This document shows positions 33,716 through 42,455 of a stretch of 64,000 nucleotides of DNA, one piece after another. How positions within the stretch are numbered: the stretch's first letter is position 1; every line of letters begins with the position of its first letter. The position numbers and the translations under genes were made by a program. Under the pieces are notes generated by a model, which worked only from the letters and a program-made list of their open reading frames with translations, had not been told where the DNA came from and ran no database searches. Source of the stretch: Frankia alni ACN14a (GTDB lineage Bacteria; Actinomycetota; Actinomycetes; Frankiales; Frankiaceae); the NCBI RefSeq assembly GCF_000058485.1, contig NC_008278.1, positions 4,086,962 to 4,150,961 of the forward strand, read 5' to 3'.

Positions 33716-35161
33716 CTACTCGGGGCCGGCGTCCGACCACCAGGTGGTCAGGTCGGCAAGATCGAGCTGCTTCGACACCCCGTAGGCGAGAATGTCGAGG
33801 TCGGTGTCGGTCCAGATGATGATGTTCTGTTGGTCCGCGCTGACATAGCAGGCTCGACGGCCGTGCGGGTAGGTCTCGACTCCCTCACGGGGACAGCCTC
33901 CGGCGGTCAGATCCGACGCGTAGGTGTCGAAGACCTGGTTCATCGACGTTTGGCTGTCGTACTGGTAGTAACGGGCGTTGTCCGGGGTCATCGAGCCGCT
34001 CGGGAAACAGGCCTGCGACGCGAGGAGCCCGGAGGTGAAGCTCGTCTCCGTCTCGGAGAACTCCTGGCAGGTCGGTCGGAGATCGCTCGGTATGTGGTTG
34101 AGAAGGCTGTTCGCGCTCGTGTCCGCCGGGCTCGCGCTCTGCTCGCGCTGCGCTGTCTCGCCGTGGTCGATCCCGAACAGCAGCAGCCCTGCCAGCACCA
34201 GGATGGTGCCGCTGACGACGGACACGATCAGCGGGGCACGGAGTCGGGGGCCGACCCCCCGGCGGCCGGGCGCGGCCTGGAGCGCCGCGTCCAGCCGTTC
34301 GGTCGTGTCGTCGTCCAGCGCCTCCCGGTACCTCGCCAGGGCGTCGGGGTCGGCGGCGGCGGCATACCGGTACAGGTTGAGGTACCGGTTGGTCAGGTGG
34401 GGCTCGGCGGCACCGAGCTGCGCGAGTCGAGGCAGGATTTTGCGGCGGACCACCACAGCCTGCTCGAACACACCCCGGACGGCGAGACTTGGGGTGAGGT
34501 CCTTGCCGACGAGAAGCCTGTTCGTCGCGGTCAGAGCCGACCGGAGATCCGCGCACGACTGCCCGATCTGATCACCGGAGTAGGCCGTGGCGCGCACGTA
34601 CGGGAGCAGGAGGAGTCTGAACGGCGCGAGATACTGGAACAGCCCGAGGACGAGCAGGACCGGCATCAACTGCTGGTGCCGTGCCTTGAGCGCACCGATA
34701 TAGCGAGCGATGAGAAAGGTCAGCTGGCCACGGTTCTCGTCGGTCTGCAGGTCGGCGACGAGATCACCCTCCAGGATGATGATCCTGGTGCCCAGGTAGC
34801 TGGTCAGGCTCGTCGACCGCGCCGCCTTGTCGACCACGTACACGTCCACCGGTTTGCGGTAGTCCAACCGCTCACGGACGTCGGAGAGCACCTCCTGGAG
34901 CACCGGCAACGTCTGTTCGGTGACCCGGATGGCGTGGCCGAGCAGACGGGCCCGAAGGATCTGCAGAACGAGCCAGACCGCCGCGAGGACGAACAGAACG
35001 AAAAGCACGACCACGAGCGGAACAATCCAGCTGGTACGTTGAGCGGCTCGAACCAGAAGCATGATCCCAATGCCGAGGACCACACTCGCCGAGCCCAACG
35101 CGAAAGCCAGCCGCGACGGTTCAAAGGGGTGGCGAAGCGTCCGAAAAGATGGCGTCGACAT
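33716..35161 (-). CDS. Catalytically degenerate M48-like membrane peptidase homologue
   Basis: 481 residues. Two membrane segments (about 19-38 and 47-67) precede a domain that follows the M48 (HtpX/Ste24-like) plan: VDVYVVDKAARSTSLTSYLGTRIIILEGDLV, then GQLTFLIARYIGALKARH, where M48 enzymes have LxFVLxHELGHIKxxH. HExxH is replaced by RYIGA (153-157), and the third-ligand motif EYxAD appears as AYSGD, so zinc binding should be lost. A further membrane segment (about 308-330) leads to an external C-terminal domain with paired cysteines. It likely works as a non-enzymatic scaffold or sensor. No operon partner. Confidence 0.7.
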   Translation of the reverse strand: MSTPSFRTLRHPFEPSRLAFALGSASVVLGIGIMLLVRAAQRTSWIVPLVVVLFVLFVLAAVWLVLQILRARLLGHAIRVTEQTLPVLQEVLSDVRERLDYRKPVDVYVVDKAARSTSLTSYLGTRIIILEGDLVADLQTDENRGQLTFLIARYIGALKARHQQLMPVLLVLGLFQYLAPFRLLLLPYVRATAYSGDQIGQSCADLRSALTATNRLLVGKDLTPSLAVRGVFEQAVVVRRKILPRLAQLGAAEPHLTNRYLNLYRYAAAADPDALARYREALDDDTTERLDAALQAAPGRRGVGPRLRAPLIVSVVSGTILVLAGLLLFGIDHGETAQREQSASPADTSANSLLNHIPSDLRPTCQEFSETETSFTSGLLASQACFPSGSMTPDNARYYQYDSQTSMNQVFDTYASDLTAGGCPREGVETYPHGRRACYVSADQQNIIIWTDTDLDILAYGVSKQLDLADLTTWWSDAGPE

Positions 35162-35463
35162 GCCCGGCCCCCCCAGACCCGATCAGACCGGCCACGGCAG
35201 CACCTGCCGGAGCGGACAGTTCCCGTCGCACGCCCGCAGGCGGATCGCCGTACGGCTTCCGGTCCGCTGGCACCACAGGAGATTGTCACCTATAACGTAC
35301 TACGCACCCTTGGTCCCGTGAGCAGAGAACCGGCCGGCGGGCGGGCGGCGCCGGCGGGGCACGGGGCGGTGACCGTCGCGCTGTCGGCGACCAGCGCCGC
35401 CCGGGCCGCGAGGATCCGGTCGACGCGGCCGGGGTCACCGCCGGGGTCACCGCCGGGGCCGCG
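35162..35463. other. Intergenic region
   Basis: About 300 bp between two minus-strand genes. A 49-codon frame (GTG 35319 to stop 35467) exists on the plus strand but has no support. AT-richer DNA at 35285-35310 (cacctataacgtactacg) may hold the promoter of the M48-like gene. Confidence 0.4.
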
Positions 35464-35946
35464 CTAGTCGGTGGAGTCGGCGGAGTCGGCCGGTTCGATC
35501 GGCTCGACGGTGGCCGAGCGGCGGTGGTCGAACACCAGACTTGTGTGCACGTCGAAGACCTCGGGCCGGGCGGTGAGCCGGTCGATGACGAGGCGGTAGA
35601 GCCCGTCGACGTCCGGCACCGCGACGTGCAGGAGGAAATCGAAGGATCCGGTCGTGGAGAACAGGCTCACCGTTTCGGCGAGGTCGGCCGCCCACGCGCG
35701 GAAAGCCTCGATCACCGCTCGGGAGGGCGGTCTGACCCGCACGGATATCAGGGCCTGCACCGGCCTGCCGATCGCGGCGAGATCGACCTCGGCGCGAAAC
35801 CCGCTGATGATGCCCCGCTCCACCAGCGAGCGCACCCGCTGCAGGGAGGTCGAGGGCACCACATGGGTGGCCAGGGCGAGATCCCGGTTGGTCCGCCGGC
35901 CGTTCTGCTGCAACAGGCGCAGCAGGGCCCGGTCGAGCTCGTCCAA
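35464..35946 (-). CDS. Lrp/AsnC-family transcriptional regulator
   Basis: 160 residues. DELDRALLRLLQQNGRRTNRDLALATHVVPSTSLQRVRSLVERGIISGFRAEVDLAAIG is the winged helix-turn-helix; the RAM ligand domain follows with VQALISVRV and SFDFLLHVAVPDVDGLYRLVIDRL, including the GSFDF version of the ligand-binding GxYD loop. It probably senses an amino acid and binds its own promoter. It is divergent from the DUF35/thiolase genes over 430 bp containing an inverted repeat, so those genes are candidate targets. Confidence 0.9.
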   Translation of the reverse strand: MDELDRALLRLLQQNGRRTNRDLALATHVVPSTSLQRVRSLVERGIISGFRAEVDLAAIGRPVQALISVRVRPPSRAVIEAFRAWAADLAETVSLFSTTGSFDFLLHVAVPDVDGLYRLVIDRLTARPEVFDVHTSLVFDHRRSATVEPIEPADSADSTD

Positions 35947-35977
35947 GCCGATTCCCCTCGCCGTCAGGGCATTGATG

Positions 35978-36042
35978 ACCCGCCCTCGGAGTATTTATTG
36001 CAGTCGCGACATCGTAGCAACATGTCCCGGTATCGGGCGGGT
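35978..36042. promoter_or_regulatory. Inverted repeat upstream of the Lrp gene
   Basis: acccgccc (35978-35985) and gggcgggt (36035-36042) are perfect 8-bp inverted arms flanking a 49-bp AT-richer segment (gagtatttattgcag...). It lies in the intergenic region 35947-36378, which holds no gene, and could be an Lrp autoregulatory site. Confidence 0.35.
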
Positions 36043-36378
36043 TGTGCCGAGTGCGTCTCGTCCGGGGAACCCGCGACCAGGGAAAACGCGGACGGAGCGT
36101 TTAGGCGATGTGCGCCGCCGGCACTTTCAGGCGGATCCGCGGCGTGGCGGATCGCGGCGGCGACGGCGCCGCGAGCGGCCTGACGGCGGACCGGTTGCCG
36201 CTGCCTGGGGCGGATGGTAAGCCCACAGAGGGTGGATGGTGATCGGCGGGGCCGCGCCCCCGCAGCCGCCTCCGGCGTGGGATCCGCCGTCGCCACCACG
36301 GCCCGTCCCGCGGCGGACCACCCACGCGTCCGCCGGTCGGCCGGCCGCGGACGGAATCCGACCCCTGAGGAGCACCCC

Positions 36379-36774
36379 GTGCCGCAGACCGTCCCGTTCG
36401 TCGACTATCTGGTCCTGGGCGAGCGGCCGCACCTGGTCGCCCGCGCATGCACCGGGTGCGGCGCACGCTTCTTCGACCGGCGCAATGCGTGCGCGAACTG
36501 TTTCGCCACCTCCTTCACGCAGGTGGACGTCCCCACCGAGGGGGAGGTACGCGCGTTCACGATCGTCGCCCACGCCGCCCCCGGGGTACCCGTGCCGTTC
36601 GTGTCGGCGACGGTGGACTGCGCCGGCACGAGCGTGCGTGCCAACCTCGTCAACGTCGAGCCCACGCCCGAGGCGGTGCGCCTGGGGATGAAGGTGCGCC
36701 TCGCGCTCACCCCGGTGGGCGTCGACCAGGCGGGCACCGAGGCGATCAGCTTCGGCTTCGAGCCCCGCCCCTGA
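36379..36774 (+). CDS. DUF35 Zn-ribbon/OB-fold protein (thiolase partner)
   Basis: 131 residues from GTG 36379, with GAGGAG 7 nt upstream. The N-terminal rubredoxin-like zinc ribbon has two CxxC knuckles (CTGCGARFFDRRNACANC) and is followed by an OB-fold (GEVRAFTIVAHAAPGVPVPFVSATVDC). Proteins of this type (ChsH2-like DUF35) form a complex with thiolase-like or MaoC-like enzymes in steroid and fatty acyl-CoA metabolism. Here the thiolase gene follows on the same strand 172 bp downstream, with a repeat array between them. Confidence 0.88.
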   Translation: MPQTVPFVDYLVLGERPHLVARACTGCGARFFDRRNACANCFATSFTQVDVPTEGEVRAFTIVAHAAPGVPVPFVSATVDCAGTSVRANLVNVEPTPEAVRLGMKVRLALTPVGVDQAGTEAISFGFEPRP

Positions 36775-36800
36775 AGGCCTCGGCGTCCCGGGAACCACCG

Positions 36801-36940
36801 CAGCCCTTCGGCAGGAACCAACCCTCCGGCAGGACCCAACCCTTTCGGCAGGACCACCCTTTCCGCAGGACGACCCTTTCCGCGGGCCTCCCGTTCCGCG
36901 GGACCTCCCTTTCCGCAGGATCACCCTTTCGGCAGGAGAT
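36801..36940 (+). repeat. Eight degenerate ~17-bp units with Shine-Dalgarno-like cores
   Basis: Repeats of ccctttcggcaggaccac type (gGCAGGA, cGCAGGA or cGCGGG cores) fill the gap between the DUF35 and thiolase genes. The last unit (cggcaggag) is the ribosome-binding site of the thiolase ATG at 36947. Confidence 0.85.
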
Positions 36941-36946
36941 GACGAC

Positions 36947-38149
36947 ATGGCCAGCGATGACGTGTGGATCCTCGGCATCAGCATGACGCGGTTCGGCAAG
37001 CACCCCGACTCCGACCTGATCGACCTGGCCGCCGAGGCGACCATGAACGCCATCGCGGATGCCGGGATCACCATGCGGGAGATCGGCATTCTCGCCGCGG
37101 GCAACCTGCGCGGCGGCGGCGGGATCGGCCAGGCCTTACAGAAGCAGGTGGGCCAGACCGGCATCCCCGTCTACAACGTGGCCAACGCCTGCGCGACGGG
37201 GGCGACCGCCGTCCGCGTCGTCCACATGGCGCTACGCGCCGGGGAGGCGGACTTCGGTCTCGCGGTCGGTGTGGAGAAGCTCGCCGGCGCCGGGTTGCTC
37301 GCCGGCGGCGAGCGGGCGGGCGACTCGACCACCTGGACGCCGCAGGGCCGCTTCGGCGCGGTCGGTCCGCTCGACGGGCGGATCGGCACGGAGACGATGC
37401 CCGGGGTCTTCGCCCAGATCGGCATGGAGTACGGCCACCGCTACGGCGGCACGAGCTTCGAGCTGTTCGCCCGGATCTCCGAGAAGAACCACGCGCACTC
37501 GACGCTGAACCCGCTGGCCTCCTACCAGCGCCGCTTCACCCTGGACGAGATCATGAACGACGTCATGATCTCCTACCCGAACACCCGGCCGATGTGCTCG
37601 GCGAACTGCGACGGGGCCGCGGCCGCGGTGCTCGTCACCGATGCCGCGCTGCGGACCCTGGCCCCCGAGCAGCGCCGCCGGGCGGTGAAGATCTCCGCCT
37701 CGGTGCTGACCACCGACCCGTGGGAGGAGGCCTGCCAGGTGCTGCCGAACGTCAACACGCTGACCCGCAACGCCGCGCGGCGCGCCTACGACATCGCCGG
37801 CGTCGATCCGGAGGACCTCGACCTCGTCGAGCTGCACGACTGCTTCGCCACCGCCGAGCTGGTCCACTACGACAACCTGATGCTGTGCCCGGAGGGCGGC
37901 GCGGTGGACTTCTTCCACTCGGGCGCGACCTGGCGGGACGGGTCGACGCCGGTGAACGTCTCCGGCGGGCTGCAGTCCAAGGGCCACCCGATCTCGGCGA
38001 CCGGCATCGCGAACATCTGGGAGGTGGCGACCCACCTGCGCGGCGAGGCCGGCGACCGGCAGATCCCCGGGGCCCGCGTCGGCCTGACCCACGTGATCGG
38101 GCTGGGTTCGGCCTGCGGGGTGCACATCCTCGAACGCGCCGCCGCCTGA
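36947..38149 (+). CDS. Thiolase (SCP2-thiolase-like acetyl-CoA acyltransferase)
   Basis: 400 residues. VANACATGATAV places the nucleophile Cys at 82, ELHDCFATAEL gives His297, and SKGHPISATG and GLGSACGVHILE complete the active site. The HDCF and GHPISATG spellings are those of the non-canonical SCP2/lipid-transfer-protein thiolases used in steroid side-chain or branched acyl-CoA breakdown. The DUF35 protein upstream is its expected partner. It may cleave 3-ketoacyl-CoA or act as an aldolase; the substrate is unknown. The ribosome-binding site is the last unit of a repeat array. Confidence 0.9.
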   Translation: MASDDVWILGISMTRFGKHPDSDLIDLAAEATMNAIADAGITMREIGILAAGNLRGGGGIGQALQKQVGQTGIPVYNVANACATGATAVRVVHMALRAGEADFGLAVGVEKLAGAGLLAGGERAGDSTTWTPQGRFGAVGPLDGRIGTETMPGVFAQIGMEYGHRYGGTSFELFARISEKNHAHSTLNPLASYQRRFTLDEIMNDVMISYPNTRPMCSANCDGAAAAVLVTDAALRTLAPEQRRRAVKISASVLTTDPWEEACQVLPNVNTLTRNAARRAYDIAGVDPEDLDLVELHDCFATAELVHYDNLMLCPEGGAVDFFHSGATWRDGSTPVNVSGGLQSKGHPISATGIANIWEVATHLRGEAGDRQIPGARVGLTHVIGLGSACGVHILERAAA

Positions 38150-38171
38150 CCCCCGGCGGACGCCGGGCGGC

Positions 38172-38765
38172 TCAGGGGCGGCCCGGCGGGGTGGCCCGGG
38201 GGCGCAGGCCGTCCATGAACAGGTCCAGCAGGCGCCCCGCCTGCGCGCGCTGGGCGGGTTCGCCGGCGGCGAGGGTGACGCCGGCGAGCCCGGTGAGCAC
38301 GTCGACCGGGTCGACGTCGGCGCGGACGGTCCCGGCGGCATCCCCGGCGGCGAGCAGGGAGGTGACGGCGGCGACCATCCGCTTGCGGGTGTGGGCGAAC
38401 GGATCGCCGCCGGAGGCGATGACGGCCCGCAGCGCGTCGGCCATCCCTCGCTTGGCGGTGGTGTAGTCGAGGAAGGCGTCCATCCAGGCGCGGAGGGCCG
38501 CGGCCGGCGGCAGGCGGCCCAGCAGCGCCGGCGCCGCGTCGCACAGCCGGCCGAGCTCGGCGCGGTAGACCGCCTCGACGAGCACCTCGCGGGTCGGGAA
38601 GTGCCGGTAGAGGGTGGCGATGCCGACCCCGGCGTCGCGCGCGACGGCCTCCAGCGGCACGCCCGGGCCACCTGCGGAGAAGGCCCGCAGGGCGGCGTCG
38701 AGGACCTGGTCGCGGTTGCGACGGGCGTCGGCCCGCAGCGGCCTGGTCCTGCCGTGCGCCGGCAT
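38172..38765 (-). CDS. TetR-family regulator
   Basis: 197 residues. RNRDQVLDAALRAFSAGGPGVPLEAVARDAGVGIATLYRHFPTREVLVEAVYRAEL is the TetR DNA-binding domain and the C-terminal half resembles the SbtR-like (TetR_C_33) domain (FLDYTTAKRGMADALRAV). It is divergent from an SDR gene over about 275 bp, the common arrangement in which the repressor controls the oxidoreductase. No clear palindrome was found between them. Confidence 0.88.
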   Translation of the reverse strand: MPAHGRTRPLRADARRNRDQVLDAALRAFSAGGPGVPLEAVARDAGVGIATLYRHFPTREVLVEAVYRAELGRLCDAAPALLGRLPPAAALRAWMDAFLDYTTAKRGMADALRAVIASGGDPFAHTRKRMVAAVTSLLAAGDAAGTVRADVDPVDVLTGLAGVTLAAGEPAQRAQAGRLLDLFMDGLRPRATPPGRP

Positions 38766-39039
38766 CGCTCTCCTCCCCCCGGGGCTGGCGAGTGGCCGGG
38801 CGCCGGGCGGACCGTTGCGCGGCCAGCGAACGCTCGGTGACTGCGTTGCTAAGCGGAGGAGACTCCACCTAGGCTGGGCCTCGCGGCCGGGAGCCTCGCC
38901 CCCACCGGAACCGACCGAGTGTTCCGCAGGGCCCGCGCGCCCCGGCCCGGACGGGCCGCCGCCGTGGCCGTCCCGCCGTCGTCATCCTATCGGCCGGGCT
39001 TCCGCCCGGATCCGCCGAGCACACAGGAAGATCATTACT

Positions 39040-39999
39040 GTGAGCACTCTGATCACCACTCCGTTCTCCGCGACCTCGACCGCGGCCGAGGTGCTGACCG
39101 AGGTCGACCTGTCCGGCCGGCGCGCCGTCGTGACCGGCGCGTCCTCGGGCATCGGCGTGGAGACGGCCCGGGCACTCGCCGGCGCGGGCGCCCAGGTGAC
39201 GATCACGGTCCGTGACCTTGACGCCGGTGCCCGGGTGGCCGCCGACATCACCGCGTCGACCGGGAGCGACCAGGTCACCGTCGCCCCGCTGGACCTCGCC
39301 CAGCCCGCCTCCGTCGCCGCGTTCGTCAACGGCTGGCAGGGCCCGCTGCACATCCTGGTCAACAACGCCGGGGTGATGGCCGCGCCGGAGACCCGCACGT
39401 CGCAGGGCTGGGAGCTGCAGTTCGCCACCAACCACCTCGGGCACTTCGCGCTGACGACGGGCCTGCGCCCAGCGTTGGCCGCGGCCGGCGGCGCCCGGGT
39501 GGTGTCGGTGAGCTCGAGTGCGCACCTGCGCTCCGACGTCGTCTTCGACGACATCCACTTCCTCGCGCGGCCCTACGAGCCGTGGGCGGCCTACGGGCAG
39601 TCGAAGACCGCCAACGTGCTGTTCGCCGTCGAGGCGACCCGGCGGTGGGCGGACGACGGCATCGCCGTCAACGCGCTCATGCCCGGCGGCATCCGCACGA
39701 AGCTGCAGCGCCACGTCACCGACGCCGAGCTCGACCGGCTGCGGGCGCAGAGCACCGCCGGCGCGGGCGGCGGAGGCGGCGGGGGCATCACCTGGAAGAC
39801 GCCCGAGCAGGGGGCGTCGACCTCGGTGCTGCTCGCCGCGTCGCCGCTGGTCGACGGGGTCAGCGGCCGGTACTTCGAGGACTGCAACGAGGCCGGCCCG
39901 AACCAGCCGGGCACGCGCACCGGCGTGGCGGACTACGCCCTCGACCCGCGTTCGGCCGCGCTGCTGTGGGACGTCAGCCTCGCCACCCTGGCCGGCTGA
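39040..39999 (+). CDS. Short-chain dehydrogenase/reductase
   Basis: 319 residues from GTG 39040, with AGGAAG 11 nt upstream. Classical SDR: cofactor loop TGASSGIG, NNAGVM, catalytic Ser in VSVSSSAHL, and YGQSKTANV with the Tyr/Lys pair. FATNHLGHFALTTGL and the C-terminal PEQGASTSVLLAASP point to the retinol dehydrogenase/WW-domain oxidoreductase-like subgroup. Substrate unknown. A poly-Gly run (GAGGGGGGG) at about residue 245 is an insertion in a loop. Probably controlled by the divergent TetR. Confidence 0.9.
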   Translation: MSTLITTPFSATSTAAEVLTEVDLSGRRAVVTGASSGIGVETARALAGAGAQVTITVRDLDAGARVAADITASTGSDQVTVAPLDLAQPASVAAFVNGWQGPLHILVNNAGVMAAPETRTSQGWELQFATNHLGHFALTTGLRPALAAAGGARVVSVSSSAHLRSDVVFDDIHFLARPYEPWAAYGQSKTANVLFAVEATRRWADDGIAVNALMPGGIRTKLQRHVTDAELDRLRAQSTAGAGGGGGGGITWKTPEQGASTSVLLAASPLVDGVSGRYFEDCNEAGPNQPGTRTGVADYALDPRSAALLWDVSLATLAG

Positions 40000-40029
40000 G
40001 CTCACCCTGACCGGCTGAGCTCACCCTGA
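39992..40029 (+). repeat. 19-bp perfect tandem duplication over the SDR stop codon
   Basis: ccggctgagctcaccctga occurs at 39992-40010 and again at 40011-40029; the first copy contains the SDR stop (39997-39999). Confidence 0.9.
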
Positions 40030-40051
40030 CCGTCGACCGGCGGTCAGGGTG
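40022..40051. terminator. Bidirectional terminator hairpin between convergent genes
   Basis: 11-bp stem caccctgaccg (40022-40032) and cggtcagggtg (40041-40051) with an 8-nt loop, between the SDR gene and the convergent kinase gene, whose stop codon lies inside the right arm. Confidence 0.7.
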
Positions 40052-42455
40052 AGGCCGGCGGGGATGGCCGCGGGGACGCGGTCGGCGGACCCGATCCCCC
40101 GATCGCCGCGGGGGGGCTCGGCGAGTCGGTCGCGGTGGGGCGGGCGATGTCGAGGGCGACGGTCGACCCCCGGGGCACCTCGCCCGCTGCCGGGGTCTGC
40201 CCGACGACCGTGCCGGGCTGGCCGCCCCCGGTCCGGGGGTGCTCGACGACGGTGAGGCCGAGGTCGGTCAGGGCCCGCTCCGCGTCCGCCGCCGTCCGTC
40301 CGTGCAGATCGGCCACCGTCACCGTGTCGCTGGCCACGGTGATGGTGACGGTGCTGTGGGCCGCCACCCGGCTGCCCGGGCTCGGCGTGGCGGTGTCCAC
40401 CTGCCCGGCGTCGGCGGTGGACCGGCCGGTGATGACCTGCTCGACGACGACGAGGCCTTCGGCGCGCAACATCGCGCGGGCCTGCGCGGCGCTCTTGTGG
40501 GCGACCTCGGGCACCGTGACCGTGCTCGGCCCCGTCGACACGGTCAGGGTGACGGTGGTGTCGCGGGCGGCCTTCGTCCCGGGCGTCGGATCGATCGCGA
40601 CGACGGTGCCGCGGGCGCCGTCGTCGGCCCGGTAGGAGCGCTCGATCGTGTCGAAACCGAGCTCGCGCAGGCGGGTCTCGGCCACGGTGGCGTCCTGGCC
40701 GACCACGTTCTTGACGGTGAGCAGCCTGCCCGTGGCCGGCGAGGCGTCGGCGGGATCGGTCGTCGCGGCGGGATCCGCTGTGCTCGTCGGCGCGCCCGTC
40801 CCGGCGTCGCCGCCGTCACCGCGGGCGCCGCCGTCGCCGCCCGGTCGGGTGGCCGGCCGGGTGGTGGTGGGGCTGACGGGATGGACCGTGGCCGTTACGC
40901 CGGGCCCGGCGCCCTGGCCTGCCGCGGACGCGGTGGCGCGGGCGGGTCCGCCGTGGGCGTGCACGAGCAGTCCGATGACCAGCAGCGTGGCCGCGATCAC
41001 GGCGCCGGCCACGGCCGTGAGCAGCCGCACCCGGCGCCGGTCGGCCGGGCCGCGATCGTCGGTGGGATCGGCGGGGCCCGCGAGCATCAGGTCCAACGGT
41101 CCGGTCGCCGGCTCTGGCATCACGGCGACCGCGGCCGGCGTCTGGTCCGGCTCCGTCGCGCCGGCTGCGGGCGCGACGCCGGCTCCCTCGCCGGGCGCGG
41201 GTTCGGGTCGTGCCACCGCCAACCCCGTCGCATAACCCGGCCTTCTTCCCGCCCCCGCCCCCGTCCCTGCCCCCGTCCCTGCCCCCGTCGCCGTCGCCGC
41301 GGAGCCGGCCCCCGACCTCGCCGCGGCAGCCGACCCGGACTTCGAACCCGCCGGGACCGGCCCGGACCCCGCCGGCGCCGGCGCGAGGCCGGATCCCGCC
41401 ACAGCCGGCGCGAGGTCGGGCCGCGACCCCGACGGCGCCAGCCCCGACGGCCGCGACCCCGACGGTGGCGGCCCGGCCGGCGGCGTTCGGGAGGCGGGGG
41501 GCGACGTCGGCGGTGAGATGCTCAGGCCCGTCCGGGGCGGCAGGATGTCCAGCGGACTGGTGACGATCGTCTGTGCGGCGTCGCCGGGGCGCACGAGGCG
41601 GCGCAGCAGCTCCTCGGCGGTGGGCCGGCCGGCCGGCTCCCGGCGCATCGCGGCGCGCACGACCGCGGCCAGCGCCGGATCGAGGTCACCGAGCGTGGGG
41701 TCGGCGTGCTGGACCCGGCGTAGCTGGGCCGACGTCGGGCCGTCGCCGAACGGCTTGCGCCCACTGCCGGCGAAGATCACCAGGCCGCCCCAGGAAAAGA
41801 TGTCCGCCGCGCTCGTCACGGTCTCGCCGCGGGCCTGCTCCGGCGACATGAACGCCGGCGTCCCCGCGACCCGGCCCGAGGGCCCGCTGGGCGCCTCGTC
41901 GCTGACCCGGGCCAGCCCGAAGTCGATCACCCGCGCGCCCAGCGGGGACAGCAGCACGTTCGTCGGGGTGAGGTCGCGGTGGACCAGGCCCGCACCGTGG
42001 ATGGCGGTCAGGGCCGCGGCCACGCTGACCGCGACGCGTTCCAGATCGGCCGAGCCCAGCGGGCCGTGGGTGGCGACGGCGCGGGCCAGCGTCGGGCCGT
42101 CGACGAACTCGGTGACGAGGTAGGGCTGCCCGTCGGGCGGGTCGACGACGTCGAGGACCTCCGCGGTGCAGAAGCGGGCGACGCGGCGGGCCACCGCGGC
42201 CTCCCGCCGGAACCGGTCGCGGTAGCGGGGGATGCGGGCGACGTCCGCGCGGATGACCTTCACCGCGACCAGGCCGGTGTCGCGGCCCCGGCCGAGGAAG
42301 ACGGTCCCCATGCCGCCCTCGCCGAGTCGACCGAGAATCCGGTATTCACCGAGTTCGCGCGGATCGCCGGGGCGCAGCGGGTCCGGGCGGGTGGCGAGCC
42401 CGGTCGTTGTTTCCCGCGGCTCGGTCACCTCGTCGACGTTCTCGCGCGCATCCAC
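40044..42455 (-). CDS. Transmembrane Ser/Thr protein kinase with PASTA domains
   Basis: 803 residues. Kinase domain about 36-300: glycine loop GRLGEGGMG, catalytic Lys66 in VAVKVI, HRDLTPTN, DFG and APE-like SPE. HRDLTPTN has Thr where HRDLKPxN has Lys, as in a known actinobacterial subgroup. A long Pro/Ala/Gly/Ser linker (about 305-470) leads to one membrane segment (about 473-495) and three external PASTA domains (about 578-640, 642-706, 708-775), which bind muropeptides or beta-lactams in PknB. It should sense cell-wall state. It is not in the usual rodA/pbpA neighbourhood, so it is a secondary PknB-like kinase. Confidence 0.92.
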   Translation of the reverse strand: MDARENVDEVTEPRETTTGLATRPDPLRPGDPRELGEYRILGRLGEGGMGTVFLGRGRDTGLVAVKVIRADVARIPRYRDRFRREAAVARRVARFCTAEVLDVVDPPDGQPYLVTEFVDGPTLARAVATHGPLGSADLERVAVSVAAALTAIHGAGLVHRDLTPTNVLLSPLGARVIDFGLARVSDEAPSGPSGRVAGTPAFMSPEQARGETVTSAADIFSWGGLVIFAGSGRKPFGDGPTSAQLRRVQHADPTLGDLDPALAAVVRAAMRREPAGRPTAEELLRRLVRPGDAAQTIVTSPLDILPPRTGLSISPPTSPPASRTPPAGPPPSGSRPSGLAPSGSRPDLAPAVAGSGLAPAPAGSGPVPAGSKSGSAAAARSGAGSAATATGAGTGAGTGAGAGRRPGYATGLAVARPEPAPGEGAGVAPAAGATEPDQTPAAVAVMPEPATGPLDLMLAGPADPTDDRGPADRRRVRLLTAVAGAVIAATLLVIGLLVHAHGGPARATASAAGQGAGPGVTATVHPVSPTTTRPATRPGGDGGARGDGGDAGTGAPTSTADPAATTDPADASPATGRLLTVKNVVGQDATVAETRLRELGFDTIERSYRADDGARGTVVAIDPTPGTKAARDTTVTLTVSTGPSTVTVPEVAHKSAAQARAMLRAEGLVVVEQVITGRSTADAGQVDTATPSPGSRVAAHSTVTITVASDTVTVADLHGRTAADAERALTDLGLTVVEHPRTGGGQPGTVVGQTPAAGEVPRGSTVALDIARPTATDSPSPPAAIGGSGPPTASPRPSPPASP

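Noticed and set aside
35319-35467. 49-codon plus-strand frame starting GTG after AT-rich DNA
   Set aside because: No family, ends in a PGSPPGSPP repeat and overlaps the Lrp 3' end; not enough to call a gene.
36801-36940. Repeat array considered as a CRISPR
   Set aside because: Units are contiguous with no unique spacers, are degenerate, and no cas genes are in the window.
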